A stretch of DNA of 64,000 bases from Colias croceus (lineage: Eukaryota; Arthropoda; Insecta; Lepidoptera; Pieridae). The stretch spans positions 10,418,501 to 10,482,500 of the forward strand of contig NC_059550.1 in assembly GCF_905220415.1 (NCBI RefSeq). Reading direction: 5' to 3'. The notes below the pieces were generated by a model. It did no database searches and had not been told where the DNA came from. It worked only from the letters and a program-made list of their open reading frames with translations. The translations under genes were made by a program, and so were the position numbers. Position 1 is the stretch's first letter, and each line of letters opens with the position of its first letter. Shown piece by piece: positions 22,940 through 33,473 of this stretch.

Positions 22940-23453
22940 ATGCCGCGAAACTATATAAGAAAATCTAATAGATGCAGATATGATAATGATAAATTAAATG
23001 AGGCTGTCAATGCAGTAAAAAATGGAACAATATCTGCATACGCTGCATCAAAACTTTATAATATACCAAGAACAACAATTGTTAACCGTGTAAATGATCG
23101 CAAAGGTTTAAAGTCCAAAACTTTAGGCAGGTGTACTGCATTGCCGACGGATGTGGAAGAAACGCTTGCGAAAAATCTCCACGTAATGGAAAGATCAGGG
23201 TTTGGGTTAACGCGCAAGGAAGTGATTGAATTGGTTACCCAATACGTGGTTGAGAATAAAATTAAAACTCCGTTTAAAGATGGGATACCTGGAGAGGACT
23301 GGTTTCTTGGTTTTAAGAAAAGACACGGACTTTCCATTAAAAAACCCCAAGCCGATGAACATGCGCGTAAAACTTCCTTGGTCATGATTCATACAGTTAC
23401 TTTGATTAATAATTAGAGAAAACTATTGATGGACTTATTAGAAGATGATGTTA
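22940..23453 (+). pseudogene. Decayed pogo/Tigger-type transposase (psq HTH + CENPB HTH)
   Basis: The open frame (158 aa to 23416) starts at an ATG and encodes the two DNA-binding parts of a pogo-family transposase. A psq-type helix-turn-helix lies at about residues 12-55 (AVKNGTISAYAASKLYNIPR). A CENPB-type domain lies at about 70-140 (MERSGFGLTRKEVIELV, GIPGEDWFLGFKKRHGLSIK, ending at ARKTS). After that the frame is lost: a one-base shift near 23390 brings back YFD, two stops, then LEKTIDGL, the usual linker to the DDE domain. No DDE catalytic region was found, so this is a broken copy. It could instead be a domesticated DNA-binding protein, but the in-frame decay argues against that. Confidence 0.75.
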
Positions 23454-24077
23454 TTTAGTTGAAAAAATAATGGATAAGTACAAAGAAAATAAAGTGGGTT
23501 GTATTTGAACTCATTATACTCATAGGTGTTTCTCCAGATGGGGACTACATAGAGGAAAATTCAGACATTTGTGCTCTATTCTGCTTGCACACAAGGATTT
23601 TGCTATTAAAAAATGGAAATATAATAGAAGTAGAAAACAATATCTGATTGACAAATACATTTGTACATGTAGGTACATGTACAGATTTTTGGTGTAATGC
23701 TATTTTTCTTTTTTTATAACTATATTAGGAGCCTGGGTCATTAAATGTATATGTAGCAAATAATGGTGGAAAATAAACAATTATTTTATAAAACAACATT
23801 TAAATTTTGTTTTATTTTATTTAAATACATCCTGCATATTAATTAAACCACTATCTCTATTACATCATCATTCACCTATGATGGGTTATGGGTATTCGCT
23901 GTGGCATGGCGGTGCGAAGTATTAGGTGGGGGTAACATAATCTATTGCAGCGCTCATGGTGGTCAAAAGTAGAAATAATGTAAGGTCTGTCATCAGATGT
24001 ATCTGTCAATTGCAAAATGATTCTACATAAATACATTTTAATTTCATTATTTAATCGCATTAGTCCGCTAATATACA

Positions 24078-24560
24078 TTACCAATGAAACCATTTACCAC
24101 TTTGATGATAAACACAATTACATTTAACACTAGTGACTACTCGTGCTCTATTCACGTTTAAAACCGTTTTGTAAGGTGGCAACGTAATAGATGTTTGCCT
24201 TATGATGAGAGCGTGAATTATCGAACTCTGCCCTTCTTTTGTTCTTAATTCTTCTACATTTCGGACATAGACCAGGCAATACCAACAACTTTCCTTTAAT
24301 TTCAGTTTTTGGTTGGGATTTGATATTGTGAGTAACACTCACAAACCCGGTCTTCAAAACAATACTCATTTCGATCTGAAAACGATATTTAATTTATTAC
24401 AAGCGATACAGGTACATTTAAATGTATTTACTGTTATATAATGAAACCATTACAGTAACTTTTTCTTATTGTTTTACTGTAAAACTACAACTATAAATGA
24501 AGTAAGCAAACCCTGACACAATCAAAATTAAATACACTGTTTGGAATTACCTCATTTGAT
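24078..24560 (-). CDS. Candidate small spliced gene, unrecognised
   Basis: On the minus strand a donor (ATGAG|GTAATTCC, exon end 24551) and an acceptor (TTTTCAG|ATCGAAATGAG, exon start 24375) frame a 175-base intron just upstream of an ATG at 24369. From there a 73-aa basic frame runs to 24148, with CPKC at residues 35-38 followed by a Lys/Arg-rich run. An alternative 86-aa frame from 24338 ends at 24078 in CNCVYHQSGKWFHW. I recognise no family. It may be a real small gene, a two-frame relic with a frameshift, or chance. The upstream GC-richer stretch at 24680-24740 could be its promoter. Confidence 0.25.
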
Positions 24561-24902
24561 TTAAATGACCAAAATAATTTCAACACCTTTTTTCCACCCA
24601 AATCGTGGTATCACAACAATTTATTAGTCGAAAATATTTGTTATTTTTTCATTTCGATATTTTTTCACCACTATACGGCCTAAACGTCAATGTGACAGAG
24701 CTCACAAAGTTGTGGACGCTAGTTGGCGCTGTAATCGTGCACAGTCCCAATAATAAAAAATAATAATATGTAATAATGTAATAATGTATTCTTTGTTATT
24801 TCACACGTATTTCGAATTCCTGGTATTCATTTTCACCAAACTTCGTTCATTAAGAATTAATTGGCACAAATATTAAAAGGAAATAATAATAATAATAATA
24901 AG

Positions 24903-25705
24903 GGCGTAGGGATGTGACGACCCCATCGCCCACGGTTGGGATATCTATTGTTTACGTGATAATAGATATTCCACCCGTGCAATCAGTCAACCCGCAGGAC
25001 ACCTTGTGGCGGGGTGTCGGGGAGTAGCGACCCCGCGGGAACCGAGTGCTCCCGGGGGAGGCCCCTGTCTTCATCTCCGGCTTGCCTTCACCGGCCGCGG
25101 CCGGTCGGAGTGAAGCCTGACGAGGACAGGACCCCCACCTCTGGCTTGCCTTAACCGGCCGGCCAGAGTGGAGTCGCGAGAGCTTTTAGCTCGAAGGGTG
25201 GATGCGAAGCGTAAGTGGCGAGTGGGCACGTGATGCTGGACCCTCAGGGAGCGCGTGATCGGAGTTTAAACTCCAGGGACGCCTCTCCACCCTTAGCTGC
25301 TCACAATATGTTGCCCCCTTGTCGCACTATTGCAGCGACTTGTTTCGGGGGCCCATACAGTGAGAGGGCGAGTACCACCTGCCAACATATTTTTACTTTC
25401 TTTTAGTAGAAAGGCAGGTGCCATAGTTTCCCATAGTCCCCAGTACCAGTCCATTTAGCATCCCAATTCCCAATCCATAGCCCAATTATAAAATTTCCAT
25501 ACCCTGCAATAGTCCTACATCGGCCGCGGACTGCCTAGGGCTGTATTTCTATAGTGCAGTCATGGGCAGGCTGCGGCTGGTGTCCCACAACACATTAAAA
25601 GTCTCGAAAGGGCCTCTGCGTGTTGGATCCGTGTCCCCACGTAAGCCTTCCAAAGATCCGGGTACCGTCCTTCTGGTGGTACCCGAGTATTATGGAGAAG
25701 AGAAA
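24903..25705 (+). repeat. GC-rich dispersed element, probably retrotransposon-derived
   Basis: About 800 bases of GC-rich sequence stand out sharply from the AT-rich surroundings and abut (AAT)n at 24882-24901 on the left and ATAATAATATAAT on the right. The CCGGCCGGCC-type segments at 25090 and 25155 are internal partial repeats (TGGCTTGCCTT / CGGCTTGCCTT). A short open frame at 25562-25768 has no recognised domain. The composition and the flanking ATA repeats suggest an insertion into an ATA-rich target. Strand and family are uncertain. Confidence 0.4.
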
Positions 25706-26247
25706 CATAATAATATAATATTAACACTTTTCTACATATTATTATATTGTATTTTAAAGGTATTTTAGTATTTTCTTGAATTGCCTTGTTACTATACAAT
25801 GTTATCTTCTCACTAGTTCTCACTACATATTATACTATAGCTAGGTACTGAGTTGTGTACTGCGAACTAGGTACTTTACAAGTGTACCCCTGTGTTTTAT
25901 AAGTTAACTTGAGTTGACGACAAACCGGTATCTAATTCTACATTATGTTGTGTTGTTCAGATGCAAGAGGCTCAGCCATGTAGTTAACTGTGTCTTCTTC
26001 AACCTAAAAAAAAAATGATAGAAACTAGAAGGAAACTAGAATATTGGAATTATTCAAAAACAGAATTTTTAAAAAGCAGTTCTTCTTTGAATTGTCGATT
26101 TGAGTGAGGTTTTTTAAAACAATATACTTCTAATTACTTTTTGGCTGCAAAATTTAAATGTTGTAAATCACTAATAATCACTCCGCTAGGAGTACTAGTG
26201 TTCTGTGTTGTAAATTAACGGATAAAAAAAATCATCATATTCCCTAT
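25706..26247. other. AT-rich spacer upstream of the first zinc-finger gene
   Basis: No gene, RNA or structured repeat was recognised before the hairpin element at 26248. Confidence 0.35.
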
Positions 26248-26402
26248 GGGCGTATTCAGAAAGAAAGCTTGAAACTTATAAGCGCTTATCGGCGCTTGTC
26301 ATGTTCATAATATATTTTCCTGCGCGGGTTACCAGCGCTGACAAGCGCCGATAAGCGCTTATATGCGCTTATAAGTTTCAAGCTTTCTTTCTGAATACGC
26401 CC
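26248..26402. mobile_element. 155-bp hairpin MITE upstream of the first ZAD gene
   Basis: The left arm GGGCGTATTCAGAAAGAAAG continues through AAGCGCTTATCGGCGCTTG and is mirrored by the right arm ending CTTTCTTTCTGAATACGCCC. TAT flanks both ends (26245-26247 and 26403-26405), consistent with a 3-bp TSD. The arms are almost perfect over about 52 bases with one small expansion on the right. No coding capacity. Confidence 0.8.
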
Positions 26403-26632
26403 TATTGCATCATTACTTGTACCTCTTTTTTATATACTCTGTGTTAAAAAAAAATCGCCAATGTGACATTTGACAGATGTCTTGGATTGTACAGTGTACT
26501 TATGTCATTTAATCACAAGTCAAAACACTGATATTCAATCATCAATGTACATTGTACTCTGTGATTGTTTCTTTCAATAATTTTTTATTTTAAATAAACA
26601 TACTATTTTATTTATTCAATAACTCGAACAAA

Positions 26633-28033
26633 ATGCGCTCAAAAGTATGTCGCTTATGTTGTGAAAATGAAGGAACGATCCATATTTTTGACGATAACGA
26701 ACAATTGAAAACGAGCACTAAAATAATGTATTGCTGTAATAAATCTAAAGTTAATATTGAAGAGGATGATACTCTCCCCAAAGTAATTTGTTCTACTTGT
26801 CATATTCAACTATGCAAATCGTATGACTTTATACTGCAATGCGAATCGGCAGATGAAAAACTGCGCTCGTTAGAGCTAACGATACACGCCGATGACATCA
26901 AAATGATTGAGGATGAGGATTCAAATATTTCATATGAATACAAAAGTGAGCATACAAGTGACCATGAAAGGATTAACTCCCCCTTATTAGAAAATAGGGA
27001 AACATCTGTTGTGAGCGAAAAGATACTCTATTCTGTGAAACGAATTAGGAAGAAATCCCGAAAAAAAGTAAACACTTATCGAGGACCAGTTCATTGCCCG
27101 ACTTGTGACAAGTCATGTATAAATAATTCTGCATTATTGGCACACATGAGAGCACATTCTGATAGGCGTGCCTTTCAATGCTCCCTTTGCGATAAGAAAT
27201 ATAAAGATCCAGCAGGATTAAAACGACATACAGAAACTAATCACACCAAATGTAGAACTCGTAATTTTATTTGTGAAAATTGTGGGAAGCGATTCTTCAC
27301 AAAAAAGTGTTTACAAACTCACACACGCATACATACAGGCGAAACTCCATATGCATGTAAATTATGTCCCGCCCAATTCTCACAGTTAGGGTCATTAACT
27401 CGACACAAAAGAACACACACAGGAGAAAGACCTTACAAATGCAGTTTATGTCAAAAGAATTTCTGTACCAAATCTGAATTAACCGTACATACCAAGGTGC
27501 ACAGTGGAGAAAAGAATTACACTTGTGTAGTTTGCAATATGAAATTCAAGCATAAGTTTAATTTAAAGACACATAGTATACGACAACATGAGAGTAAAAT
27601 CACAGAGTATGTTTGTGATCTGTGCAAGAAAGTGTTCTTTCAAAAGAACAATTTAGTTGTCCACATCAAACGCAAGCATTCTGCTCAATCAGGATTTTGT
27701 AATATATGCTCCGAGCATGCATCCAATATAGAAATGCACATGTGGAAGCATAATGATTACAGAGGATTAAAATGTGAATATTGTTCTAGTTCCTTCTTTG
27801 ATAAGAAAGGCTTAGTTTTGCACATAACTTACAAGCACAAAGACTACAAATATAAATGTGCAGAAGATGGCTGTGAAGCAATATTCCCTGTGAAACAAAT
27901 GCTTGACTATCACATGGCAAAATTTCATTCCATAGAAAAGCCATTCCCTTGTGATTTGTGTTCTAGAGCATTTTATAGAAAAAGTGACTATGTAAGACAT
28001 AAATTAGGTACACATAAAAACAAATATAAATGA
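26633..28033 (+). CDS. ZAD-C2H2 zinc-finger protein, 11 fingers (tandem copy 1)
   Basis: This intronless frame of 466 aa starts at CAAAATG, a good insect start context. The ZAD domain (residues 5-80, C6, C9, C53, C56) dimerises such proteins in insects and they act in the nucleus as sequence-specific regulators. An acidic linker and a basic KRIRKKSRKK patch (about 136-145) precede eleven C2H2 fingers (about 154-461). Finger 8 is shortened to C-x2-C-x9-H-x3-H and finger 10 is expanded at the Cys pair (C-x4-C). Canonical TGE(T/R)PY linkers occur only between fingers 3-5. Target and role are unknown. It is a paralogue of the gene at 28775. Confidence 0.92.
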   Translation: MRSKVCRLCCENEGTIHIFDDNEQLKTSTKIMYCCNKSKVNIEEDDTLPKVICSTCHIQLCKSYDFILQCESADEKLRSLELTIHADDIKMIEDEDSNISYEYKSEHTSDHERINSPLLENRETSVVSEKILYSVKRIRKKSRKKVNTYRGPVHCPTCDKSCINNSALLAHMRAHSDRRAFQCSLCDKKYKDPAGLKRHTETNHTKCRTRNFICENCGKRFFTKKCLQTHTRIHTGETPYACKLCPAQFSQLGSLTRHKRTHTGERPYKCSLCQKNFCTKSELTVHTKVHSGEKNYTCVVCNMKFKHKFNLKTHSIRQHESKITEYVCDLCKKVFFQKNNLVVHIKRKHSAQSGFCNICSEHASNIEMHMWKHNDYRGLKCEYCSSSFFDKKGLVLHITYKHKDYKYKCAEDGCEAIFPVKQMLDYHMAKFHSIEKPFPCDLCSRAFYRKSDYVRHKLGTHKNKYK

Positions 28034-28774
28034 TTAGGTAACATTTAAGTCTTTTATTTTAGAAAATTTGTTAATGCAATTTATGGACGAATTTTAAATA
28101 TTATGACCCAAGTTATCGCATATTCATGAATATGTATAAGCCAATGTCAAGTTTGTTTATTTAGTGCAAACTTACAGTTTTTGTATAATTACATAGCACA
28201 TAGGTTAGCAAGGTTAACACGCGGGTGACGCCGCAGGTAACAGCTAGTACATTTTAATATGAAATTATTTAATATATTTTCAATTTTGATTACTAGCAGC
28301 TATCTATGTACACAGTTAGCGGCAAAGTGATAATTTGTATGAATACATCTTAAATTTATGCCAAATTGATTGCTAAAACCTTGATTTTTCTTAGTTTATT
28401 CAAAAGAAATAATTCTTTTGACTAGAATTTTACAAACACATTTGTGGACAATTTAAACATTGTTTTGTAGCGCTTTAGAAGTTTATATATTTTTGTGTTT
28501 ATTTAATCCAAATCTAATTAAAATGGGTTTCCCTCTAAAAATATGTGAACGCAGTTTTGTGTCAACAAACAATTACGTCAAAATGCTCAACTCAAATGAC
28601 ATTGGCATTTGACGTAAATAAATCAATAACAAAAAACTTGATGCTTGTAAAATAAAACTTTAATTTTGGTTTAAAGCGGGAAATAAAATAGGTACAATAT
28701 AATAGTCGCCTTGATGGCAAAGAAAATTGTTTTTGCGGATGCTTGACGTACCCACCCGTTTGCAGTACAAAACA
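28034..28774 (+). other. Spacer between the two ZAD genes
   Basis: This 740-base AT-rich spacer holds the 3' UTR of copy 1 and the promoter of copy 2. A degenerate dispersed-repeat end (ACACGCGGGTGACGCCGCAG then ACAGCTAGTA) is at 28217-28251. Nothing else was recognised. Confidence 0.4.
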
Positions 28775-30238
28775 ATGGAAAATATTTGCAGAATTTGTCT
28801 TGAGAAACCCGGCGTAACATCTCTTTTTACAAATGAATCAAATGAAATACGTTATTGTGACAAAGTTACTCGTTTAGTAAATATATTGATATCAGAAGAA
28901 GATGGTCTACCGACGAAGTTATGTGAGGAGTGTACAATCGATCTTAACTCGTCGTATCAATTTGTTCTAAAATGTGAGGCTTCGGACAAAGCCTTACGCT
29001 GCGTTAGCCCGATTGATTTGTTCTCTTCCATAGAATTAAAAATAGAAAAAGAAGAAGTTAACCTTTGTGATACAAAGTTAGATGACATTCTGGATGAGGG
29101 ACATTGCACAGAACATGATTTTGATTTCAAACCATTGCTAGAACCTACGACTGATATAAGTAATACAGAGAACGATGCAACAGAACTGTCAAAAAGTGAA
29201 CAGAAAGCGGTAAGAAAAACTCGTAAAAAACAGAGCAACGGTGGTCCAGCTCAATGTGTAGTCTGTGGTCTTATGACGAAAAGTCAGTCAGCTCTAGAAA
29301 TACACATGCGTGTACACACAAAAGAGAAACCATTCGCCTGTGACCACTGCGACGCGAAATTCCCCTCCAAAGGGAATCTCAAACGCCACATTGATGTTTA
29401 TCATTCTGTGAGAGAACGTAAATTCACTTGTGAAAAATGTGGCAATAGCTTCTTTAGTAAAAATGATATAATAACGCACATACGAGTTCACACAAATGAG
29501 ACGCCATTTGCTTGCATGTACTGTCCGAAACGGTTCAAGCAATTGACTTCAAGGAACCGCCACCAAACCACTCACACAGGTTTGAAACCCTACGCTTGTC
29601 CAATTTGCAACAAGAAATTCGCGCACCGCAATCTCGTCGTCAAACACCAGAGTGTCCACAGTGATGAGAGGAAATTCACATGTCATCTGTGTAATAAATC
29701 CTTGAAAACAAAATCGAGTTTGCGAGTTCATATGAGCCTTCATAAAAACGAGAAAAGGAATGTTTGCAGTTTTTGCGGCATGACATTCTCCATGAAAGGC
29801 AACCTGCAGACGCACATAAGAAGAGTGCATTCAGAGAAATCAGGCCAGTGCACTATATGTTTGAAAACATTCTCCAATTTAGAGGTGCACTTACGGAAGC
29901 ATACTGGGGAAAGGCCTTACACATGCCCCACTTGCAACATGTCCTTTGCTGTAAAGGGAGCATTGAAGTACCATATGTTCTTCAAACATGAAAACACAGA
30001 TAAATTTAAATGTTCAATAGGCGATTGTATGAAAACCTTCCCAACGGCTCCTAGATTAGAATTCCATTTATTAAAACAGCATTCAAAACATACCCCTTAT
30101 GTGTGTCAGCATTGTTCCAAAGGTTTCTACCGAACCAGTGATTTATCAAGACATTTGAAAAACAGTCATATGGATGTTAATATGAAGTCATCGTTAAAAA
30201 CTATCTCAAACACAGTATTCACAATAGCACAAACATAG
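28775..30238 (+). CDS. ZAD-C2H2 zinc-finger protein, 11 fingers (tandem copy 2)
   Basis: This intronless frame encodes 487 aa from the ATG at 28775 (ACAATGGAAA, MENICRICL), chosen because the ZAD must begin right at the N-terminus. An in-frame ATG at 28739 would add 12 residues. The ZAD has Cys pairs CRIC and CEEC. The basic RKTRKKQ patch precedes eleven fingers in the same order as in the upstream gene, including a short finger 8 (C-x2-C-x9-H-x3-H) and a finger 10 with C-x4-C. A polar tail of about 28 residues follows the last finger. No stop, shift or missing ligand is seen. It is probably a nuclear DNA-binding regulator; its target is unknown. Confidence 0.92.
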   Translation: MENICRICLEKPGVTSLFTNESNEIRYCDKVTRLVNILISEEDGLPTKLCEECTIDLNSSYQFVLKCEASDKALRCVSPIDLFSSIELKIEKEEVNLCDTKLDDILDEGHCTEHDFDFKPLLEPTTDISNTENDATELSKSEQKAVRKTRKKQSNGGPAQCVVCGLMTKSQSALEIHMRVHTKEKPFACDHCDAKFPSKGNLKRHIDVYHSVRERKFTCEKCGNSFFSKNDIITHIRVHTNETPFACMYCPKRFKQLTSRNRHQTTHTGLKPYACPICNKKFAHRNLVVKHQSVHSDERKFTCHLCNKSLKTKSSLRVHMSLHKNEKRNVCSFCGMTFSMKGNLQTHIRRVHSEKSGQCTICLKTFSNLEVHLRKHTGERPYTCPTCNMSFAVKGALKYHMFFKHENTDKFKCSIGDCMKTFPTAPRLEFHLLKQHSKHTPYVCQHCSKGFYRTSDLSRHLKNSHMDVNMKSSLKTISNTVFTIAQT

Positions 30239-30400
30239 GCGAGTTAAGACTGATTATTTATTAAGTTTAAATGAATTTTCTGTAGAAATATAATATATTA
30301 CAAATATAATTTATATTATTTTTCATTACACATCTAAAACTAAGATTTACCAACAGATATAAAATCAATCTTATTTCCATTCTTAGCAAAAATATTCTGT
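30239..30400 (+). other. 3' flank of ZAD copy 2
   Basis: AT-rich DNA with AATATAATATATTAC but no canonical AATAAA near the stop. No repeat was recognised before 30401. Confidence 0.3.
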
Positions 30401-30756
30401 ACTAGATTTCCGCCCGCGGCTTCGCCCGCGTTTGTAAAGTAAAACCCGCATAGTTCCCGTTCCCGTGGGATTTCCGGGATAAAAACTATCCTATGTGTTA
30501 ATCCAAGTTACCCTCTATATGTGTGCTAAATTTCATTGTAATCGGTTCAGTAGTTTTTACGTGAAAGAGAAACAAACATCCATACATCCATACTTACAAA
30601 CTTTCGTCTTTATAATACCTATATACTAGATTTCCGCCCGCGAATTCGCCCGCGTTTGCAAAGGAAAACCCGCATATTTCTCATTCCCGTGGGATTTCCG
30701 GGATAAAAACTATCTTATGTGTTAATCCAAGTTGCCCTCTATATGTGTGCTAAACT
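30401..30756 (-). repeat. Two adjacent copies of a CTAG-type dispersed repeat
   Basis: Copy 1 (30401-30624) starts ACTAGATTTCCGCCCGCGGC and runs to TCTTTATAATACCTATAT. Copy 2 (30625 to about 30756) starts again with ACTAGATTTCCGCCCGCG and is cut off after CTATATGTGTGCTAAA. The GGGATTTCCGGGATAAAAAC segment is identical in both. They are head-to-tail copies of the short family that ends GCTAGT on the other strand. Confidence 0.65.
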
Positions 30757-30838
30757 ACATAATAGCAATTTTTACGAATTATTATTTCTGATAATTTTTC
30801 AGTACAATGTTAAATTAATAAATCGGCAAAATAGTACT

Positions 30839-31034
30839 AGATCCCGTCACAGGATTACATCGTTCGTAGTTTTTTTGATGAAAAAAAATTTTTATATATA
30901 CTTAATATATCACATGCTTGCGGCCAATTTTTTACTGGAAATCTAGTTGATATTTATATTCTCCTAATAAATATACATAAAATTTTGGTTTCATCAAAAA
31001 AACTATGAACGAATAATCCTGCAGTGGGATCTTA
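30839..31034. repeat. Palindromic MITE
   Basis: The left arm (AGATCCCGTCACAGGATTAC and CGTTCGTAGTTTTTTTGATG) is mirrored by the right arm (CATCAAAAAAACTATGAACG and AATCCTGCAGTGGGATCT). It is about 195 bases, has no coding capacity, and lies just beyond the truncated repeat at 30756. Confidence 0.6.
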
Positions 31035-31480
31035 GACTAATTATTATGGGTATCGATTGGGTATCGAAAATATTGACATTTTAAGCTATATTATCTATCA
31101 TTCACAATTAAATTTTTATATTACTTACATAAGTAGTTACAACATTAATAAATTTGAAAAAAAGAAATGAAACAACGAAATCTTGCTCGAAATTATAATT
31201 ATTTAACGTGGCTTCTTTTTATGTGATGTATCCTGATCCCTTGAATATATCCTTTTCCGGTCACAAGTTAAATTAAAAGGGTCCGGACCACAGGGAGTCC
31301 CTTCCAAAATCAGTAGCGCGGAAATCCGTGTTTAAATTTCAAAACTGTCGGTAAAACTAGGTTTATTTTTGTCGGTAAATTCAGCTCTGTGCATCGTATA
31401 AATTCTCGTGGCATTCGTAAAGCGATATGTTTATTGTAGTTTGTAAATTATTTTCATCTGTTTTTAAAAATAAAAAGAAG

Positions 31481-31484
31481 TTAA
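31481..31484. repeat. TTAA target site of the piggyBac element (left)
   Basis: TTAA directly precedes the CCCTAG terminus. The matching TTAA is at 32793-32796. Confidence 0.8.
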
Positions 31485-32792
31485 CCCTAGATCACTACCC
31501 TTCGTCGATTCGACGACGCGTCACCAAAAAAATCGCTATAACTTTTACGCGCGCGACCGTATGGTTTTCTGACTTCAGCTAATCTCAGCCAACCCGTTGC
31601 GCTTGCGATGGACGGTAGTGCTTTGTACGTGGAAGGTCCACACGCGCTGTTCCAGCAACCATGGCTCGTCACATCGACGAAGGTTAGTATTAACGTAACT
31701 TTTCGTACTATTTAGTTAAGTTAAAATTACGTTATTTTATCTTTTATAATGGTGCCTATTATTTTATTTTTTAGATACGATTCATACGTTATTTTTAGAA
31801 GTTGAAAGCGATGAGGAAAATTCATCTGCGAGAGAGCCTGAAGACCACATTGAGGCTGAAGAGGCATGAAACGGAGGGTGATGATGAAGTTTCTACTGTC
31901 AATAAAGAGCAATTTCCAGATCAAGATTATGAGGCAAGTAGTAATACATCTCCCCACGTTCTATTGAAGATGAGACACCTAGCACTACAACTGACCCTAG
32001 CGATTTGATTATAAGACCATCGCGTACCATTCTTCGTGGTAAAGACAAACACATATTATGGTCATCACAACAGTCAAGGTCACAAAGCAGAAGACCTTCA
32101 AAGAACATAGATATATAGTACGTGGGCCTGTACGCTTTTTTCAAGATATTTTAGATCCTCAATGTTTTTCAAGTATAATTACTGGTGACATTACTGATAC
32201 TCTGCGGAACTCAATCACATAAATTTTAAACATGCCAGGAAGAAACAATGTGAGAGTTATAAATGAGACTGAGCAAAGTAATGCTGCTAATGTACCTCCA
32301 TAACAAAATAAAATAAACATATATGTTATATGTCCCTCCGTATAGCAAAGGTAGACCAAAAATAGGTGCACTAGGTGCAAAAAATCGTTGTGTGGGGAAC
32401 ACAAACTTGATGTGTGTCACAAATGTTTTAGATCCTAAGCTATTATCAAAATTATATTTTTAATTAATTTTCCAGACATTATTTTTGTAATTAATAGTTT
32501 ATTTCGAGCAATTTAGAGGTATATATTATATGTACGGAATTTTTCAAAAAAATTAAGAATGTTCATAAAGCGTGTAAACTGTGATCTCATTTTGATGACT
32601 ATTTGAATTAAAACTATGTTAAAATAAATATTTTAATATTTTTATATGTAGATTAATACATTATGCTTAAAATAAAACATAACTACAAATATTTTTTTTT
32701 AATTAAACCCTTAAATCCCCTCCAATAAACAGCGTAGTCGAAACGACGAAGGTTAGTATTAAACGTCGAAAAATAAGGTTAGTGTTCTAGGG
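31485..32792 (+). mobile_element. Internally deleted piggyBac-family element
   Basis: The 1308-base element is flanked by TTAA and bounded by CCCTAG ... CTAGGG, the diagnostic target and termini of piggyBac transposons. Subterminal CCTTCGTCG-type motifs are present at both ends (31499 and 32732-32752). The coding remnant inside has only the head and tail of the transposase, so this copy cannot make an active enzyme; it could be moved only by a related enzyme supplied elsewhere. Confidence 0.85.
31661..32438 (+). pseudogene. piggyBac transposase remnant (N-terminal acidic part + C-terminal Cys-rich domain)
   Basis: An ATG at 31661 gives MARHIDE, then a plausible GT-AG intron (31683 to about 31799). 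An acidic stretch (ESDEENSSAREPEDH) follows, broken by frameshifts and stops. RTILRGKDKH, SRSQSRRPSKNI and, in another frame, GPVRFFQDILDPQCF match the usual lead-in to the catalytic core of this family. The DDD core is missing. The frame ends at 32361-32438 in a C-x2-C ... C-x2-H ... C-x2-C cluster (RCTRCKKSLCGEH), the C-terminal zinc-binding domain. This is a head-tail internal deletion product plus point decay. Confidence 0.75.
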
Positions 32793-32796
32793 TTAA

Positions 32797-33230
32797 GCTA
32801 ATCAGAAAGTAAGTAGGTACACAGGTAAGTACCTAAAGTCTCGCCTAAAGTTGTTTATGTTACATAATATACATAGGTACCTATAGCCCTTTTATTTAAG
32901 GGTATAGCATTATTTTAGATCGGAAACTTTATATTTTATTTATTTATTTATTTATTTATTTATAAAATGGAATAAATAACTCAATCTAATGTAGATCTAG
33001 ACTTAATTTAAAACTTAACTCCCTTTCGTAAAATTTTAATGGTTTATTAAATTTTAACAAAGATATTGCCTGCACTTCATATTTGAAATCAGGAAGTAAA
33101 CAAACTATTTCTTGCTCCTTAGTCCTTACAAAGAATATTATTGAGCCATCACAGCGACACGTGAGTATAAAATATAAATCTGCTCTTGACAGTTCCAAGC
33201 TTTATAAATCCCGCGAGTAATATTTGTACA
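32797..33230. other. AT-rich spacer with a (TTTA)n microsatellite
   Basis: A perfect TTTA repeat of about 28 bases lies at 32936-32962. Nothing else was recognised up to the CpG-richer stretch that begins around 33230. Confidence 0.4.
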
Positions 33231-33249
33231 CCTTTCTCTTTTCCACAGG

Positions 33250-33473
33250 TAAGTAATCCTCTCACTCGCGCTAATTAGACGGCTGACGGTGATACGCGCA
33301 CGGCACACGCCGCAGAGGCGGCAGAGGACGTTAGCCCGCACGACGTGACAGACGCGTTCGTTTGTAAGCAGCAATCTACTTAAAATCGTGGCAGGTGTCG
33401 GTACCGTCATGTGTGTGTAAAGTGAAGTTTTGTGCCAATTCAGTTTCCTGTTTTCGGATTGTTACATTCAAAT
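33250..33473 (+). promoter_or_regulatory. CpG-rich presumed promoter and 5' UTR of the AKAP2/MISP-like gene
   Basis: GC content rises sharply (ACGCGCACGGCACACGCCGC at 33293-33312), and an ATTCAGTTT initiator-like motif lies at 33438, about 33 bases before the ATG at 33474. No TATA box was seen. The assignment rests on composition and position. Confidence 0.35.

Noticed and set aside
25562..25768. 68-codon frame as the C-terminus of a LINE ORF2
   Set aside because: It is open but lacks any recognisable RT or RNase H motif; kept only as part of the GC-rich dispersed element.
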